Source of the DNA: Sphingosinicellaceae bacterium
GTDB taxonomy: Bacteria > Pseudomonadota > Alphaproteobacteria > Sphingomonadales > Sphingomonadaceae
Length of the DNA stretch: 64,000 bases
Direction: 5' to 3'
Assembly: GCA_019285715.1 (NCBI GenBank)
Contig: CP079108.1
Span: 2,433,001-2,497,000, forward strand
Shown here: positions 36,893 through 46,200 of the stretch, piece by piece
Layout of the letters: each line of letters begins with the position of its first letter
Numbering within the stretch: the stretch's first letter is position 1
Translations under genes and position numbers: made by a program
Notes under the pieces: model-generated
Told to the model about the DNA's origin: nothing
What the model saw: only the letters and a program-made list of their open reading frames with translations
Database searches by the model: none

Positions 36893-37819
36893 TCACTCCT
36901 GCAACCCCGGATCGAAGCTGCCCTGGTTCTGGCCCTGGCTTTGGCTCTGGCCACCCTGGCTCTGGTTCTGGCCGCCCTGCCCTTGGCTCTGGCGCTGGGA
37001 GCTGCCACCGAAGCTCGGGGCCGGTGCGCTCACGTCGACGACGTTGACCTCGACCCGCATGGTCTCCTCGGCACCGCCGCGCCGCGCGCCGCGCACCGGG
37101 GCCGCGTCGAGGTAGTCGAGCCCGACGGCGACGCGGATATGGCGCTCGCTGGTCGAGATGCCGTGGGTGGCGTCGAAGCCGACCCAGCCGAGGTCGTCGA
37201 CATAGGCCTCCGCCCAGGCGTGGCCGGCGGGCTGGGTTTCCGCGTTGACGAAGTGCCCGGAGACGTAGCGCGCCGGGTAGCCGAGGTGGCGCGCCGCGGC
37301 ACAGAAGATGTGGGTGAAGTCCTGGCAGACACCGCGCCCGCTGGCAAAGGCGGTCGCGGCATCGGTGCCGGTGCCGGTCGCGTCCGCATCGAATGCGGTG
37401 CGCTCGTTCAGCGCGAGCATCAGGCCGTGCAGCGTCTCCAGCGGGGTGCCGAGACGATGGCTGCGGGCAAAGGCGCAGATCGCGGCGTCGGCGGTGCTCA
37501 GCGTCGTCGAGCGCAGGTAGATCGGCGGGGCCAGCGGCTCGTTCGAGCCGCGGATGACGCCGCCGGTGTCGATGGTCTGGACGTCGCCGCTGACGTTGAG
37601 GCTGAGCCGGGTGATCGACTGCTCGGCGTAGAAGGCGTGGACGATGTTGCCGAACACGTCGGTCGAACGCCGCAGCGAGCCGTCGGCGTCGACATCGATG
37701 CGCCAGTCGAGCACCGACTGGTCCTCGTGGCCGTGCGGCTCGACGCGCAGCAGCTGGACGACGCCGCTCGCGGGCAGCGTGTAATCGTAGACGGTGGTGT
37801 AATCGACCTTGATGCGCAC
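36893..37819 (-). CDS. Transglutaminase-like protein with Gln-rich C-terminal tail
   Basis: Predicted 308 residues, starting at GTG. The N-terminal beta domain (Bact_transglu_N type, MRIKVDYTTVYDYTLPASGV, RVEPHGHEDQSVLDW) precedes the papain-like transglutaminase core with Cys165 (GRGVCQDFTHIF), His200 (AGHAWAEAY) and Asp217 (GFDATHG). After about residue 270 comes a low-complexity tail rich in Gln, Gly, Ser and Asn (12 Gln in residues 271-300). Related proteins act as transglutaminases or as peptidases. Placed between alpha-E and Anbu genes, so it belongs to the proposed peptide-modification system. Confidence 0.9.
   Translation of the reverse strand: MRIKVDYTTVYDYTLPASGVVQLLRVEPHGHEDQSVLDWRIDVDADGSLRRSTDVFGNIVHAFYAEQSITRLSLNVSGDVQTIDTGGVIRGSNEPLAPPIYLRSTTLSTADAAICAFARSHRLGTPLETLHGLMLALNERTAFDADATGTGTDAATAFASGRGVCQDFTHIFCAAARHLGYPARYVSGHFVNAETQPAGHAWAEAYVDDLGWVGFDATHGISTSERHIRVAVGLDYLDAAPVRGARRGGAEETMRVEVNVVDVSAPAPSFGGSSQRQSQGQGGQNQSQGGQSQSQGQNQGSFDPGLQE
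36920..37009 (-). repeat. Coding low-complexity repeat (Gln/Gly/Ser tail of transglutaminase)
   Basis: Codes for residues 271-300 as degenerate SQGQ-type units (QSQGQGGQNQSQGG and QSQSQGQNQG). On the + strand it is a run of CTGGCYCTGGCT-like hexamers. Probably slippage-prone, so tail length may vary among strains. Confidence 0.6.
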
Positions 37820-37836
37820 GTGCCCCCCCGGCCTGC

Positions 37837-38781
37837 CTAGAACAGATACCACGCGGCAATCGCATCGCCGAGCCGGTTGTTCTCGCTTATGAACTCGGTC
37901 AGGAACTCGTGCAGACCGTCCTTGAAGATGCCCTCGATGCGGAGGCCCTTGAGGCGCGCATGCTCGGCCGACGCCAGGCGATGCGCCGGTCCGCGGCGTC
38001 CACCTGCGGCATTGGCCAGCAGGTCGAGGTAGCGCAGCACGTCGCCGTAGCAGCTGGCGAGGCTGCGCGGGATCTGCTGGTTCAGGATAAGCAGGTCGGC
38101 GACCAGCCACGGCTTGACCGAGTCCCGATAGACCCAGCGATAGGCGGTCAGCGCCGACACGGTGCGCAGGATCGTGGTCCACTGGAAATAGTCGAGGGAG
38201 CCGCCGACCGTCTCACCGCGCGGCAGCAGCAGGTGATACTTCACGTCGAGAACGCGGGCGGTGTTGTCGGCCCGCTCGATCGCCGAGCCGAGGCGGATGA
38301 ACCAATAAGCGTCGCCGCGCAGCATCGAGCGGTGGGCGGCACCGTCGAAGGACTGCATCGCCGCCTTGACCATCTCGAGCAGCGCCACCAGCGCCTCGCG
38401 GTCGACCAGCTTGGTGCCGAACTTCTGCATCTCGAGCCAGGCGCCGTTGATCGCCTCCCACGCCTCCAGCGTCAGCGCGGTCCGCACCGAGCGGGCATTG
38501 GCGCGCGCCATCTCGATGCAGCGGCGGATCGAGCTCGGGTTCTCCGGGTCGATGGCGAGGAAGGCGACGACCCTGTCCTCCTCGATCGCCAGCCCGCGCT
38601 CCTTGTACGCCGCGGTCATCCACGCCGCCGACAGCGCGCTTTCCCACGCATTGGTCGCGCCGCCATAGCTTTGGGGCAACGACGACAGGCGGAGCGTCGC
38701 CTCGATCAGGCGCGACAGGAAGTCGGCGCGCTCGATATAGCGTCCGACCCAGTAAAGATTGCCGGCAGTACGGCTCAGCAT
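37837..38781 (-). CDS. Alpha-E domain protein
   Basis: Predicted 314 residues, all-helical, matching the alpha-E family (COG2307): MLSRTAGNLYWVGRYIERADFLSRL at the start, IEMARANARSVRT, FIRLGSAIERADNTARVLDVKYHLLLP, and a Trp/Tyr-rich C-terminal part (SVKPWLVADLLILNQQIPRSLA). Repeated R-x-x-E/ERAD motifs suggest metal or carboxylate binding. Function unproven. Lies nine bases after the ATP-grasp gene and 17 bases before the transglutaminase gene. Confidence 0.9.
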   Translation of the reverse strand: MLSRTAGNLYWVGRYIERADFLSRLIEATLRLSSLPQSYGGATNAWESALSAAWMTAAYKERGLAIEEDRVVAFLAIDPENPSSIRRCIEMARANARSVRTALTLEAWEAINGAWLEMQKFGTKLVDREALVALLEMVKAAMQSFDGAAHRSMLRGDAYWFIRLGSAIERADNTARVLDVKYHLLLPRGETVGGSLDYFQWTTILRTVSALTAYRWVYRDSVKPWLVADLLILNQQIPRSLASCYGDVLRYLDLLANAAGGRRGPAHRLASAEHARLKGLRIEGIFKDGLHEFLTEFISENNRLGDAIAAWYLF

Positions 38782-38790
38782 CCGGCGCGC

Positions 38791-40227
38791 TCAATCATCG
38801 ACGACCCATGTATCCTTGGTCCCGCCACCCTGTGACGAGTTCACCACCAGCGACCCCGGGTCGAGCGCCACCCGGGTCAGCCCGCCCGGCACGATCCGCA
38901 CGCCGTTGGCGCCGCTCAGCACGAACGGCCGGAGGTCGACGTGGCGCGGTGCGATGCCGGAGTCGCACAATGTCGGGCAGGTCGACAGCGCCAGCGTCGG
39001 CTGGGCGATGAACTTCTCGGGGTGGGCGCGGAGCTTGGCGGCGAAGGCGGCGATGGTCGCAGCGGGGGCGTGCGGCCCGACCAGCATGCCGTAGCCGCCC
39101 GAACCGTCGACCTCCTTGACTACCAGCTCGCTCAGGTGATCGAGGACATAGCCGAGCGCCTCCGGCTCGCGGCACCGCCACGTCGGCACGTTGTTGAGGA
39201 TCGGCTCCTCGCCGGTGTAGAATTTGATGATCTCCGGCATGTAGCTGTAGATCGCCTTGTCGTCGGCGACGCCGGTGCCGGGCGCGTTGCAGATCGTCAC
39301 GTTGCCCGCGGCATAGGCGTTCATCAGCCCGGGCACGCCGAGCATCGAGTCCGGGCGGAAGACCAGCGGGTCGATGAAGGCGTCGTCGAGCCGCCGGTAG
39401 ATGACGTCGACGCGGCGCGGGCCCTGCGTCGTCCGCATGAAGACGACGTCGTCCTTGACCGCAAGATCGCTGCCTTCGACCAGCTCGATGCCCAGCTTGT
39501 CGGCGAGGAAGCTGTGTTCGTAGAAGGCGCTGTTGTGCTGTCCCGGTGTCAGCAGCACGACCACCGGCTGGTTGCCGCTGCCGTAGGGCGCGACCGACTG
39601 CAGCGTCTCGAGCAGCAGCTCCGGGTAGATCTCGACCGGCGCGACCTTGACCGCGTGGAACAGCTCCGGGACCAGCTTGAGCATGACCTCGCGGTTCTCG
39701 AGCATGTACGACACCCCCGACGGCGTCCGGGCATTGTCCTCGAGGACGTAGAACTCGTGCGCATCGGTGCGGACAAGATCGATGCCGGCGATGTGGCACC
39801 AGATGTCGTTCGCCGGCCGCCGCCCGATCATCGGCAGGCAGTAGCCGGGATTCTGCAGCACCATCTCGGCGGGCAGGATGCCGGCGCGGAGGATGTCGCC
39901 CGCCCCGTAGATGTCCGCGAGGAAGCTGTTGAGCGCGCCGACGCGCTGGCGCAGACCTTTGTCGAGCGTCGTCCACTCCTCGCGGCGGAGGATGCGCGGC
40001 ACGATGTCGAAGGGGATCAGGCGCTCGGCGGCGTCCGGGTCGCCGTAGACCGCGAAGGTGATGCCGATGCGGCGGAAGAACAGCTCGGCCTGGGCGCGGC
40101 GGGTCTCCATGAGCGCCTGCGGGCTGGCGTCGAGCCATTCGCGAATAGCGCAATAGGCATCGCGCACCGTCTCGCCGCCCGCGGAGGCATGGCCGAACAT
40201 CTCGTCGAAAGCAGCTGGCTTGGCCAA
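38791..40227 (-). CDS. Circularly permuted ATP-grasp protein
   Basis: Predicted 478-residue ligase-like enzyme of the circularly permuted ATP-grasp group (COG2308). Family blocks: LFFRRIGITFAVYGDPDAAERLIPFDIVPRIL, NPGYCLPMIGRRP, VLEDNARTPSGVSYMLENREVM, NQPVVVLLTPGQHNSAFYEHSFLA, RTTQGPRRVDVIYRRLDDAFIDP and LVVKEVDGSGGYGML, with the ATP/Mg-binding acidic cluster spread in permuted order. ATP-grasp enzymes form carboxylate-amine (peptide-like) bonds, so ligation of an amino acid or peptide is the likely chemistry. First gene of the four-gene cluster. It starts at ATG 40227. Confidence 0.93.
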   Translation of the reverse strand: MAKPAAFDEMFGHASAGGETVRDAYCAIREWLDASPQALMETRRAQAELFFRRIGITFAVYGDPDAAERLIPFDIVPRILRREEWTTLDKGLRQRVGALNSFLADIYGAGDILRAGILPAEMVLQNPGYCLPMIGRRPANDIWCHIAGIDLVRTDAHEFYVLEDNARTPSGVSYMLENREVMLKLVPELFHAVKVAPVEIYPELLLETLQSVAPYGSGNQPVVVLLTPGQHNSAFYEHSFLADKLGIELVEGSDLAVKDDVVFMRTTQGPRRVDVIYRRLDDAFIDPLVFRPDSMLGVPGLMNAYAAGNVTICNAPGTGVADDKAIYSYMPEIIKFYTGEEPILNNVPTWRCREPEALGYVLDHLSELVVKEVDGSGGYGMLVGPHAPAATIAAFAAKLRAHPEKFIAQPTLALSTCPTLCDSGIAPRHVDLRPFVLSGANGVRIVPGGLTRVALDPGSLVVNSSQGGGTKDTWVVDD

Positions 40228-40314
40228 ATTATCCCCGTCGGTTTCCGGCAGCTTTACCGGTCAAGGCATTGTGTGCAGTGCGACAGGGCTGCGCAAGCCG
40301 TTTGTCACGCGGCC

Positions 40315-41541
40315 TTAATCAGGCTTGCGCAATTCCTCGCGGCCCATGCGCGGGTTCGCGCGGGGCTGTCGTGCCGGGGATCCCGGCGGCGGCGCTGGAC
40401 GGGCCTGTTGCGGAGGCAGCGGCGCAGCGGCCGGCGGCGGCGCTGGACGCGGCCGCGGGGTCGCCACAGGGGCCGGTGCACCACCTGGTGCGACAGCTGC
40501 GCCGCCGCGTCCGCCGCGCCCGCCAGTGTTGCCGGCGCCACCGTTATTGCCCGGCCCGCCGTTGTTGCCCGCGTTGGCACCGGGCCGGTTGCGGCCCTGA
40601 CCTGCACCAGGCTGGGGCTGGCCCGGATCACTGCCGAACGGCACATAGCCCGGCCGGCGATCCGGGCGTGGCGTCGCCTGCCAATCGCCAGAAGGACGGT
40701 CGCGCCCGGGACGCGCATCCTGGGGGCGATCGGCCTGGTCGCGGCCGGGACGATCCAACCCCTCGGGGCGGCCTTGCGGACGCCTGTCCTGCGGGGCCAC
40801 CCGACCCGGAGAAACTCCGGCTTCGGGTGGCCGACCCGGGCGAACCCTTCCCGGCGGCGGCCCGCCGTGCCAGTTCGGACGCCCCCCGTCGAGGCCGCCC
40901 TGCCGGCGCTGACCGCCGTAAGAGCGCGACGCATCACGGTCGCGATACGAGCCGCGCGTTACATTCCAGTAGCTGCGCCCGCTCCGCCACGGCAGCGCCA
41001 CCGACCCGACATTGCGCCGGTACAGCGCGCCGCGCGGCACGTAGATCCAGCTTGGCGCGTACCACTGCGAATAATCCCACGCGTCGACATCATAGCCATA
41101 GCCCGACCGGGGCGGCAGCGGTGCCCAGCCGGAATAATCGTCGCCGTCGCGCCACGCGACCCACGCCGGCGCCCACTCGGTATCGGGCACCCAGACCCAG
41201 CCCCAGCGGTCGTCGAAACCCCAGCGGCCGTAGTGATAGGTCGCCCAGCCCCAGGGTTCGTCGCTCTCCCAGGTCTGGCCGTCGGGTCCGTCGACCCAGC
41301 GGCCGACAGTGTACGGACGCCAATCCGGCGAGACGCGGGGATGCCACGCGCGACCATAACGCGACGGCACCCAACTGCCGAAGCGGGCCAGCGGTGCCTC
41401 GAACTCGAAAACCGAGCCGATCTCGCGGTCGTCGCGCTGCACATAACCGGCGCGCCGGTCGTCGTAGGTCGACATCCCTTGACCGAAAGCCGGGGCACCG
41501 GCGACGAGCAGGACGGCAAGAAAAGCTGGGCGGAAAGTCAA
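40315..41541 (-). CDS. DUF6600-type exported Trp-rich protein with Pro/Arg-rich C-terminus
   Basis: Predicted 408 residues starting at TTG, supported by a perfect AGGAG six bases upstream. A signal peptide ends ...GAPAFG. Residues about 45-150 carry repeated Trp/Tyr blocks (SWVPSRYGRAWHPRVSPDWRP, PWGWATYHYGRWGFDDRWGW, WAPAWVAWRDGDDYSGWAPL), the DUF6600 pattern. After about 200 the sequence is a Pro/Arg/Gly-rich, probably disordered tail. The first half resembles a carbohydrate- or peptidoglycan-binding fold, but function is unknown. The start lies next to a 16-bp hairpin that overlaps its Shine-Dalgarno. Confidence 0.8.
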   Translation of the reverse strand: MTFRPAFLAVLLVAGAPAFGQGMSTYDDRRAGYVQRDDREIGSVFEFEAPLARFGSWVPSRYGRAWHPRVSPDWRPYTVGRWVDGPDGQTWESDEPWGWATYHYGRWGFDDRWGWVWVPDTEWAPAWVAWRDGDDYSGWAPLPPRSGYGYDVDAWDYSQWYAPSWIYVPRGALYRRNVGSVALPWRSGRSYWNVTRGSYRDRDASRSYGGQRRQGGLDGGRPNWHGGPPPGRVRPGRPPEAGVSPGRVAPQDRRPQGRPEGLDRPGRDQADRPQDARPGRDRPSGDWQATPRPDRRPGYVPFGSDPGQPQPGAGQGRNRPGANAGNNGGPGNNGGAGNTGGRGGRGGAAVAPGGAPAPVATPRPRPAPPPAAAPLPPQQARPAPPPGSPARQPRANPRMGREELRKPD

Positions 41542-41548
41542 TCGATTC

Positions 41549-41593
41549 TCCTGTCGTCAACGCCGTAGTCGACTGTTGGCGCTGACGACAGGA
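41549..41593 (-). promoter_or_regulatory. 5' UTR hairpin that covers the Shine-Dalgarno of the DUF6600 gene
   Basis: Arms 41549-41564 and 41578-41593 pair at 15 of 16 positions (TCCTGTCGTCA and TGACGACAGGA plus an inner CGCC/GGCG), with a 13-base loop. On the - strand the 3' arm ends with AGGA of the AGGAG site (41548-41552) for the TTG start at 41541. No T-run follows, so a terminator is unlikely. A translation-control hairpin (thermometer-like or protein-bound) is inferred. Confidence 0.55.
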
Positions 41594-41627
41594 TGAATGA
41601 TTTCCGCGATGGGTTGGGGACGCGGAC

Positions 41628-41939
41628 TCAGGCCGCCTTCAAAGCTTCCCCGAGGTCGTTGAGCTTGGGCTGGACGGCACCCTCGGTGCGACCGGCGATC
41701 TTGGTGACTTCCTCCGACAGCTTGCCGAGCAGGTTCTTGATCCGCTCCTCGTCCGGGGTCTCGTTGCCCAGTGCTTTCTTCAGCGCCTCGAGGTCGCGGG
41801 CAATGCCCTTGGTGCCGGGAATATCGACCGACGACAGGGCCTCTTCCCAATATTCGATGAGCTTGATTCCGGCGTCGGGCTTGGTCTTCTCGATGCCCTT
41901 CTCGAAGGCGTTCGCGGTAGTGGTGAAACGAGCAGGCAT
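41628..41939 (-). CDS. Small soluble protein of unknown function
   Basis: Predicted 103 residues with GGAG about five bases upstream of ATG 41939. Sequence starts MPARFTTTANAFEKGIEKTKPDAGIKLIEYWEEAL, then GTKGIARDLEALKKALG and ERIKNLLGKLSEEVTKIAGRTEG, ending LNDLGEALKAA. It is charged and helical, probably a small helical bundle. No family recognised. Convergent with nothing; the same-strand DUF6600 gene follows after 86 bases that hold the hairpin at 41549. Confidence 0.7.
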   Translation of the reverse strand: MPARFTTTANAFEKGIEKTKPDAGIKLIEYWEEALSSVDIPGTKGIARDLEALKKALGNETPDEERIKNLLGKLSEEVTKIAGRTEGAVQPKLNDLGEALKAA

Positions 41940-42126
41940 GGTAACTCCGTGAAATGAAAGCCGATCGTTCGGCACTCGCTCCAACCGGCACCGCCGCGCT
42001 CGGATGCGCGGCCACGATGTCGCGGGGCCGGCGTTGCGCTACCGTAACCTTTGTCGCGCCGAGGCTTGGACGGCGGGCGAGAGCGTGGCATGACCGCCCC
42101 GAAACAGCCGGACGGCCCCAAATCGC

Positions 42127-43254
42127 ATGATCCTGACGCGCTCCTTGCTGCCGATGCTGCTGCTTGCCCTTGGGCTTGGCGGGTGCGGTGGGGCCGACGA
42201 TGCGTCGAAAGCCAAGCAGCGCCCACCGATGATGGTGGCTGCCGAGACCGCCACGACCGCCGATTACGTGCTGCGCCTCGACGCGCTCGGCACCGTCACC
42301 CCGCTGCAATCGGTCGCAGTGCGGACCCGCGTCGACGGGCAGATCACCGCCGTGCTGTTCCGCGAAGGCGACACGGTGCGCGCCGGTCAGCCGCTGTTCC
42401 GTCTCGACGACCGCGCCGTCCGTGCCCAGATCGCGCAGAGCCGCGCTGCCCTCGCCAGCGCATCCGCAACCTCGGCGCAGGCCGCCGCCGACCTCAAGCG
42501 GTCGCAGTCGCTGGTCGCCAGCGGCTTCGTCTCCAAGGCGACGATCGACATCAAGCAGGCCGCGGCCGAAACCGGCAACGCCTCGATCGAGCAGGCTCGC
42601 GCCGCGATCAGCGCGGCACAGACTTCGCTCGATTACCTCACCGTCCGCGCGCCGGTCAGCGGCCGTACCGGCGAGATCGGCTACAAGGTCGGGGCCACCG
42701 TCCGCGCTGCCGACACGGTCCCGCTGGTCACGGTCAACCAGCTGTCACCGATCACCGTGCGCTTCGCTGTGCCACCCGAACGCATCCAGACGCTGCGCAA
42801 CGCGCTGTCCCAGGGCACCGTCGGCGTCCTCGCCAACGACCGCGACACCGGCGCGCGGCTCGCCAGCGGGCGGCTGGTGTTCCTCGACAACAATGTCGAC
42901 CCGACCACCGGATCGCTCGCTGCCAAGGCCGAGTTCGACAACGGCCACGGCGAGCTATGGCCCGGCGGGCTGGTCGGCGTCTCGGTCCCCCTCGGCGCGT
43001 CGCGACGGCTGGTCTCGCTGACCGAGGCCGCGGTCCAGAACGGCCGCGACGGCAGCTTCGTGTGGACCGTCGGCGCCGGCGACAAGGTCGTGATGACGCC
43101 CATCGTGATCGCCGGGCGTGCGGGTGGCCGCGCATTCGTCGCCAGCGGCATCACGCCGGGTACCCGCATCGTCACCGACGCGCTGGCGAAGCTCAAGCCC
43201 GGCGACCCGGTCCGCATCAAGGGCGATCCCGCGCCTGCCGCGGCGGCTGCATGA
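42127..43254 (+). CDS. RND efflux adaptor lipoprotein (second system)
   Basis: Predicted 375-residue membrane-fusion protein. It begins with a lipoprotein signal with LGLGGC (Cys20), so it is probably anchored by acyl chains in the inner membrane. Lipoyl halves (ALGTVTPLQSVAVRTRVDGQI, LTVRAPVSGRTGEIGYKVGATV) flank an alpha-hairpin ([20 protein letters not shown]). C-terminal barrel and membrane-proximal parts follow. It overlaps the permease gene by four bases (ATGA). Distinct from the adaptor at 31304 in having a lipobox, so the two pumps are separate systems. Confidence 0.92.
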   Translation: MILTRSLLPMLLLALGLGGCGGADDASKAKQRPPMMVAAETATTADYVLRLDALGTVTPLQSVAVRTRVDGQITAVLFREGDTVRAGQPLFRLDDRAVRAQIAQSRAALASASATSAQAAADLKRSQSLVASGFVSKATIDIKQAAAETGNASIEQARAAISAAQTSLDYLTVRAPVSGRTGEIGYKVGATVRAADTVPLVTVNQLSPITVRFAVPPERIQTLRNALSQGTVGVLANDRDTGARLASGRLVFLDNNVDPTTGSLAAKAEFDNGHGELWPGGLVGVSVPLGASRRLVSLTEAAVQNGRDGSFVWTVGAGDKVVMTPIVIAGRAGGRAFVASGITPGTRIVTDALAKLKPGDPVRIKGDPAPAAAAA

Positions 43255-46200
43255 GCCCGATCGCGCTGATCGTCAGCCGGCCGGTCGCGACCATCCTGCT
43301 GACCGTCGCGATCGTGCTGGCGGGTCTGTTCGGCTACCGCCAGCTCCCGGTTGCCGCCCTGCCCCAGATCGACCTGCCGACGATCCAGGTCTCGGCGACA
43401 CTCGCCGGTGCCAATCCGGCAACCATGGCGAGCTCGGTGGCGACGCCGATCGAGCGCCAGATGTCGACCATCGCGGGCATCGACCAGATCACGTCCCTGA
43501 GCTCGACCGGCTCGACCCAGATCACCATCCAGTTCGCGCTCGACCGCAACATCGACGCCGCCGCGCTCGACGTGCAGGCGGCGATCTCGGCGGTGCAGCG
43601 CCGCCTGCCGAAGGAGATGCTCGACCCGCCCTCGTACCAGAAGATCAACCCCGCCGACCAACCGGTGCTGATCATCGCGGCGCGGGACCCGGCGCGGAAA
43701 CTCAGCGACCTGCAGCGTATTCTCGACACGACGATCGTGCCGCGCCTGTCAACCCTGCCCGGCGTCAGCACGGTGCAGACCTACGGCGCCAAGAAGTTCG
43801 CGGTCCGCGTCCAGTTCGATCCGCAGAAACTCGCCGCGCGCGGCCTGACGCCCGAGGACCTGCGTCTCGCGGTCGCCGCCGCCAACACCAACAGCGCCGT
43901 CGGCCTGATCGGCAACGGACCGCGCAACTATGTCCTCGACGCGACCGGCAACATGCAGTCGGCGGCCGAATTTCAGAACATCGTCATCGCCCAGAAGAAC
44001 GGCGTGCCGGTCCGCGTCGGCGATGTCGCGACCGCCATCGACAGCTACGAGAACTTGCGCACGCTGGCCAAGTTCAACGGCGAGCCAGCGATCATGGTGG
44101 CGATCACCCGCCAGCCCGGGGCCAACGTCGTCGAGCTCGTCGACCGGGTCATCAGCATGCTCCCCGACCTCCGCACGACAATGCCGCGCTCATCCACGCT
44201 CGACATCCACGTCGACCGGTCGCAGTCGATCCGTCATTCGGTGACCGACGCGCAGTACACGCTGATCGGCACCGCACTGCTGGTCATCCTGGTGATCTAC
44301 CTGGTGCTCGGCGACCTGCGCGCGACGATCATCCCGGCGCTGGTCCTGCCCGTCGCCGCGATCGGCACCTTCGGCGGCATGTATGCCTTTGGCTACAGCC
44401 TCGACAACCTCAGCCTGCTGGCGCTGACGCTGGCGACCGGGTTCATCGTCGACGACGCCATCGTCGTACTGGAGAACATCGTCCGCCACATCGAGATGGG
44501 CGAGAAACCCCGCGACGCCGCGGTCACCGCAACCCGCGAGATCGCCTTCACCGTCGTCTCGATCTCGGTCAGCCTGGTCGCCGTCTTCATCCCGCTGCTG
44601 TTCATGGGCGGCGTCATCGGGCGCCTGTTCCACGAGTTCGCGGTGGTCATGACCATCGCCATCGCGGTTTCGGCTTTACTGTCCCTCACCCTGATCCCGA
44701 TGGTCGCGGCGCGCGTCCTCAAGGCCGGGCACGAGGCACCGGGCCGCGTCGCGCGGGTCACCACCGCCGGCTTCGCGCGCTTGCAGAGCGCCTACGTACG
44801 CGCCCTCGACGGGACCTTGCGCCACCAGCGCGCGGTGCTGGTCCTGACCGTCGTGTCGATCGGCGTCGCGGTGTGGGGCTTCGGCGCGGTGCCCAAGGGC
44901 TTCTTCCCGACCGAGGACACCGGCACGATCTTCGTCGGCACCGAGGTCGCGCCCGACGCCTCCTATCCGACACTGCAGGCCAAGCAGGATGCGATCGCCG
45001 CAATCCTGCTCAAGGACCCCGCCGTGCTGCGCGCCGCGTCGTTCACCGGGTTCGGCGCGGGCGGACGCATGTTCGCGATGCTCAAGCCCCGCAACGAGCG
45101 TGACTCCGCCGAGGTCGTCCAGGCCCGGCTGCGCAAGAGCTTCGCGGGGCTGCCAGGTGTGTCGGCATTCCCGAACATCCCGCAGAATTTGACGCTCGGC
45201 GCGCGCCAGTCGGCCTCGAACTACCAGTACACCATCGCCTCGGTCGACGGCGCCGCGCTCTATGACTTCGCGCCGCAGTTCGAGGCGCGGCTCCGCGCCA
45301 CGCCCGGCTTCGAGGACGTCACCTCCGACTTCACCATCGGCAGCCGCCAGGCGCGGGTCGTCATCGACCGCGACGCCGCCAGCCGGCTCGGCGTGCCGGT
45401 CCAGTCGATCCGCTCGACGCTGTACGCCGCGTTCGGCAACGCCCAGGTCTCGACGATCTACACCGATGTCGACAGCTACCAGGTCATCCTCGAGGTCCGC
45501 CCCGACCTGCAGATGACCCCCGACAGCATCGGCTTGCTCTATGTCCGCGGTGCCAACGGCGCGACGGTGCCGCTGTCGGCCGTCACCCGGACGGTGATCG
45601 AGGGCGCGCCGCTGTCGATCAGCCACCAGTCGCAGCTGCCCGCCGTTACGATCGCCTTCAACCTGTCGAAGGGCGTCGCGCTGTCCGATGCCAAGACCCG
45701 CATCGACAAGGTCGAGACCGACCTCGCCATGCCCGCGGGGATCGCCGGCTCGTTCCAGGGCAACGCGCAGGCGTTCGAGGCCTCGACCAAGTCGATGCCG
45801 ATCCTGTTCATCGCGGCGATCGTGGTGATCTACATCGTGCTCGGCGTGCTGTATGAAAGCTTCCGCCACCCGATCACCATCCTGTCGGGACTGCCCGCGG
45901 CGGGCATCGGCGCGGTCGCCGCGCTGGCGCTGTTCGGTATGCCGCTCGACACAATCGGCATCATCGGCGTCGTCATGCTGATCGGCATCGTCAAGAAGAA
46001 CGCCATCATGATGATCGACTTCGCGCTGTCGGGGCAGCGCGAGCAGGGCTGGGCCCCGGCGTTCGCGATCCGCGAGGCTTGCATCAAGCGTTTCCGACCG
46101 ATCATGATGACGACCTTCGCCGCCATCGCCGCCGCCCTGCCCCTCGCGGCCGGCATCGGCGCGGGCGCGGAGCTACGGCAGCCGCTCGGCATCGCGGTCA

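Noticed and set aside
36846-37865. Anbu fused to an N-terminal extension
   Set aside because: The same frame is open upstream, but it is antiphase to the transglutaminase gene. The Anbu protein must begin MTYC for its Thr nucleophile.
38941-41568. A long + strand frame opposite the ATP-grasp and DUF6600 genes
   Set aside because: It runs across two confident - strand genes and has no recognised domain.
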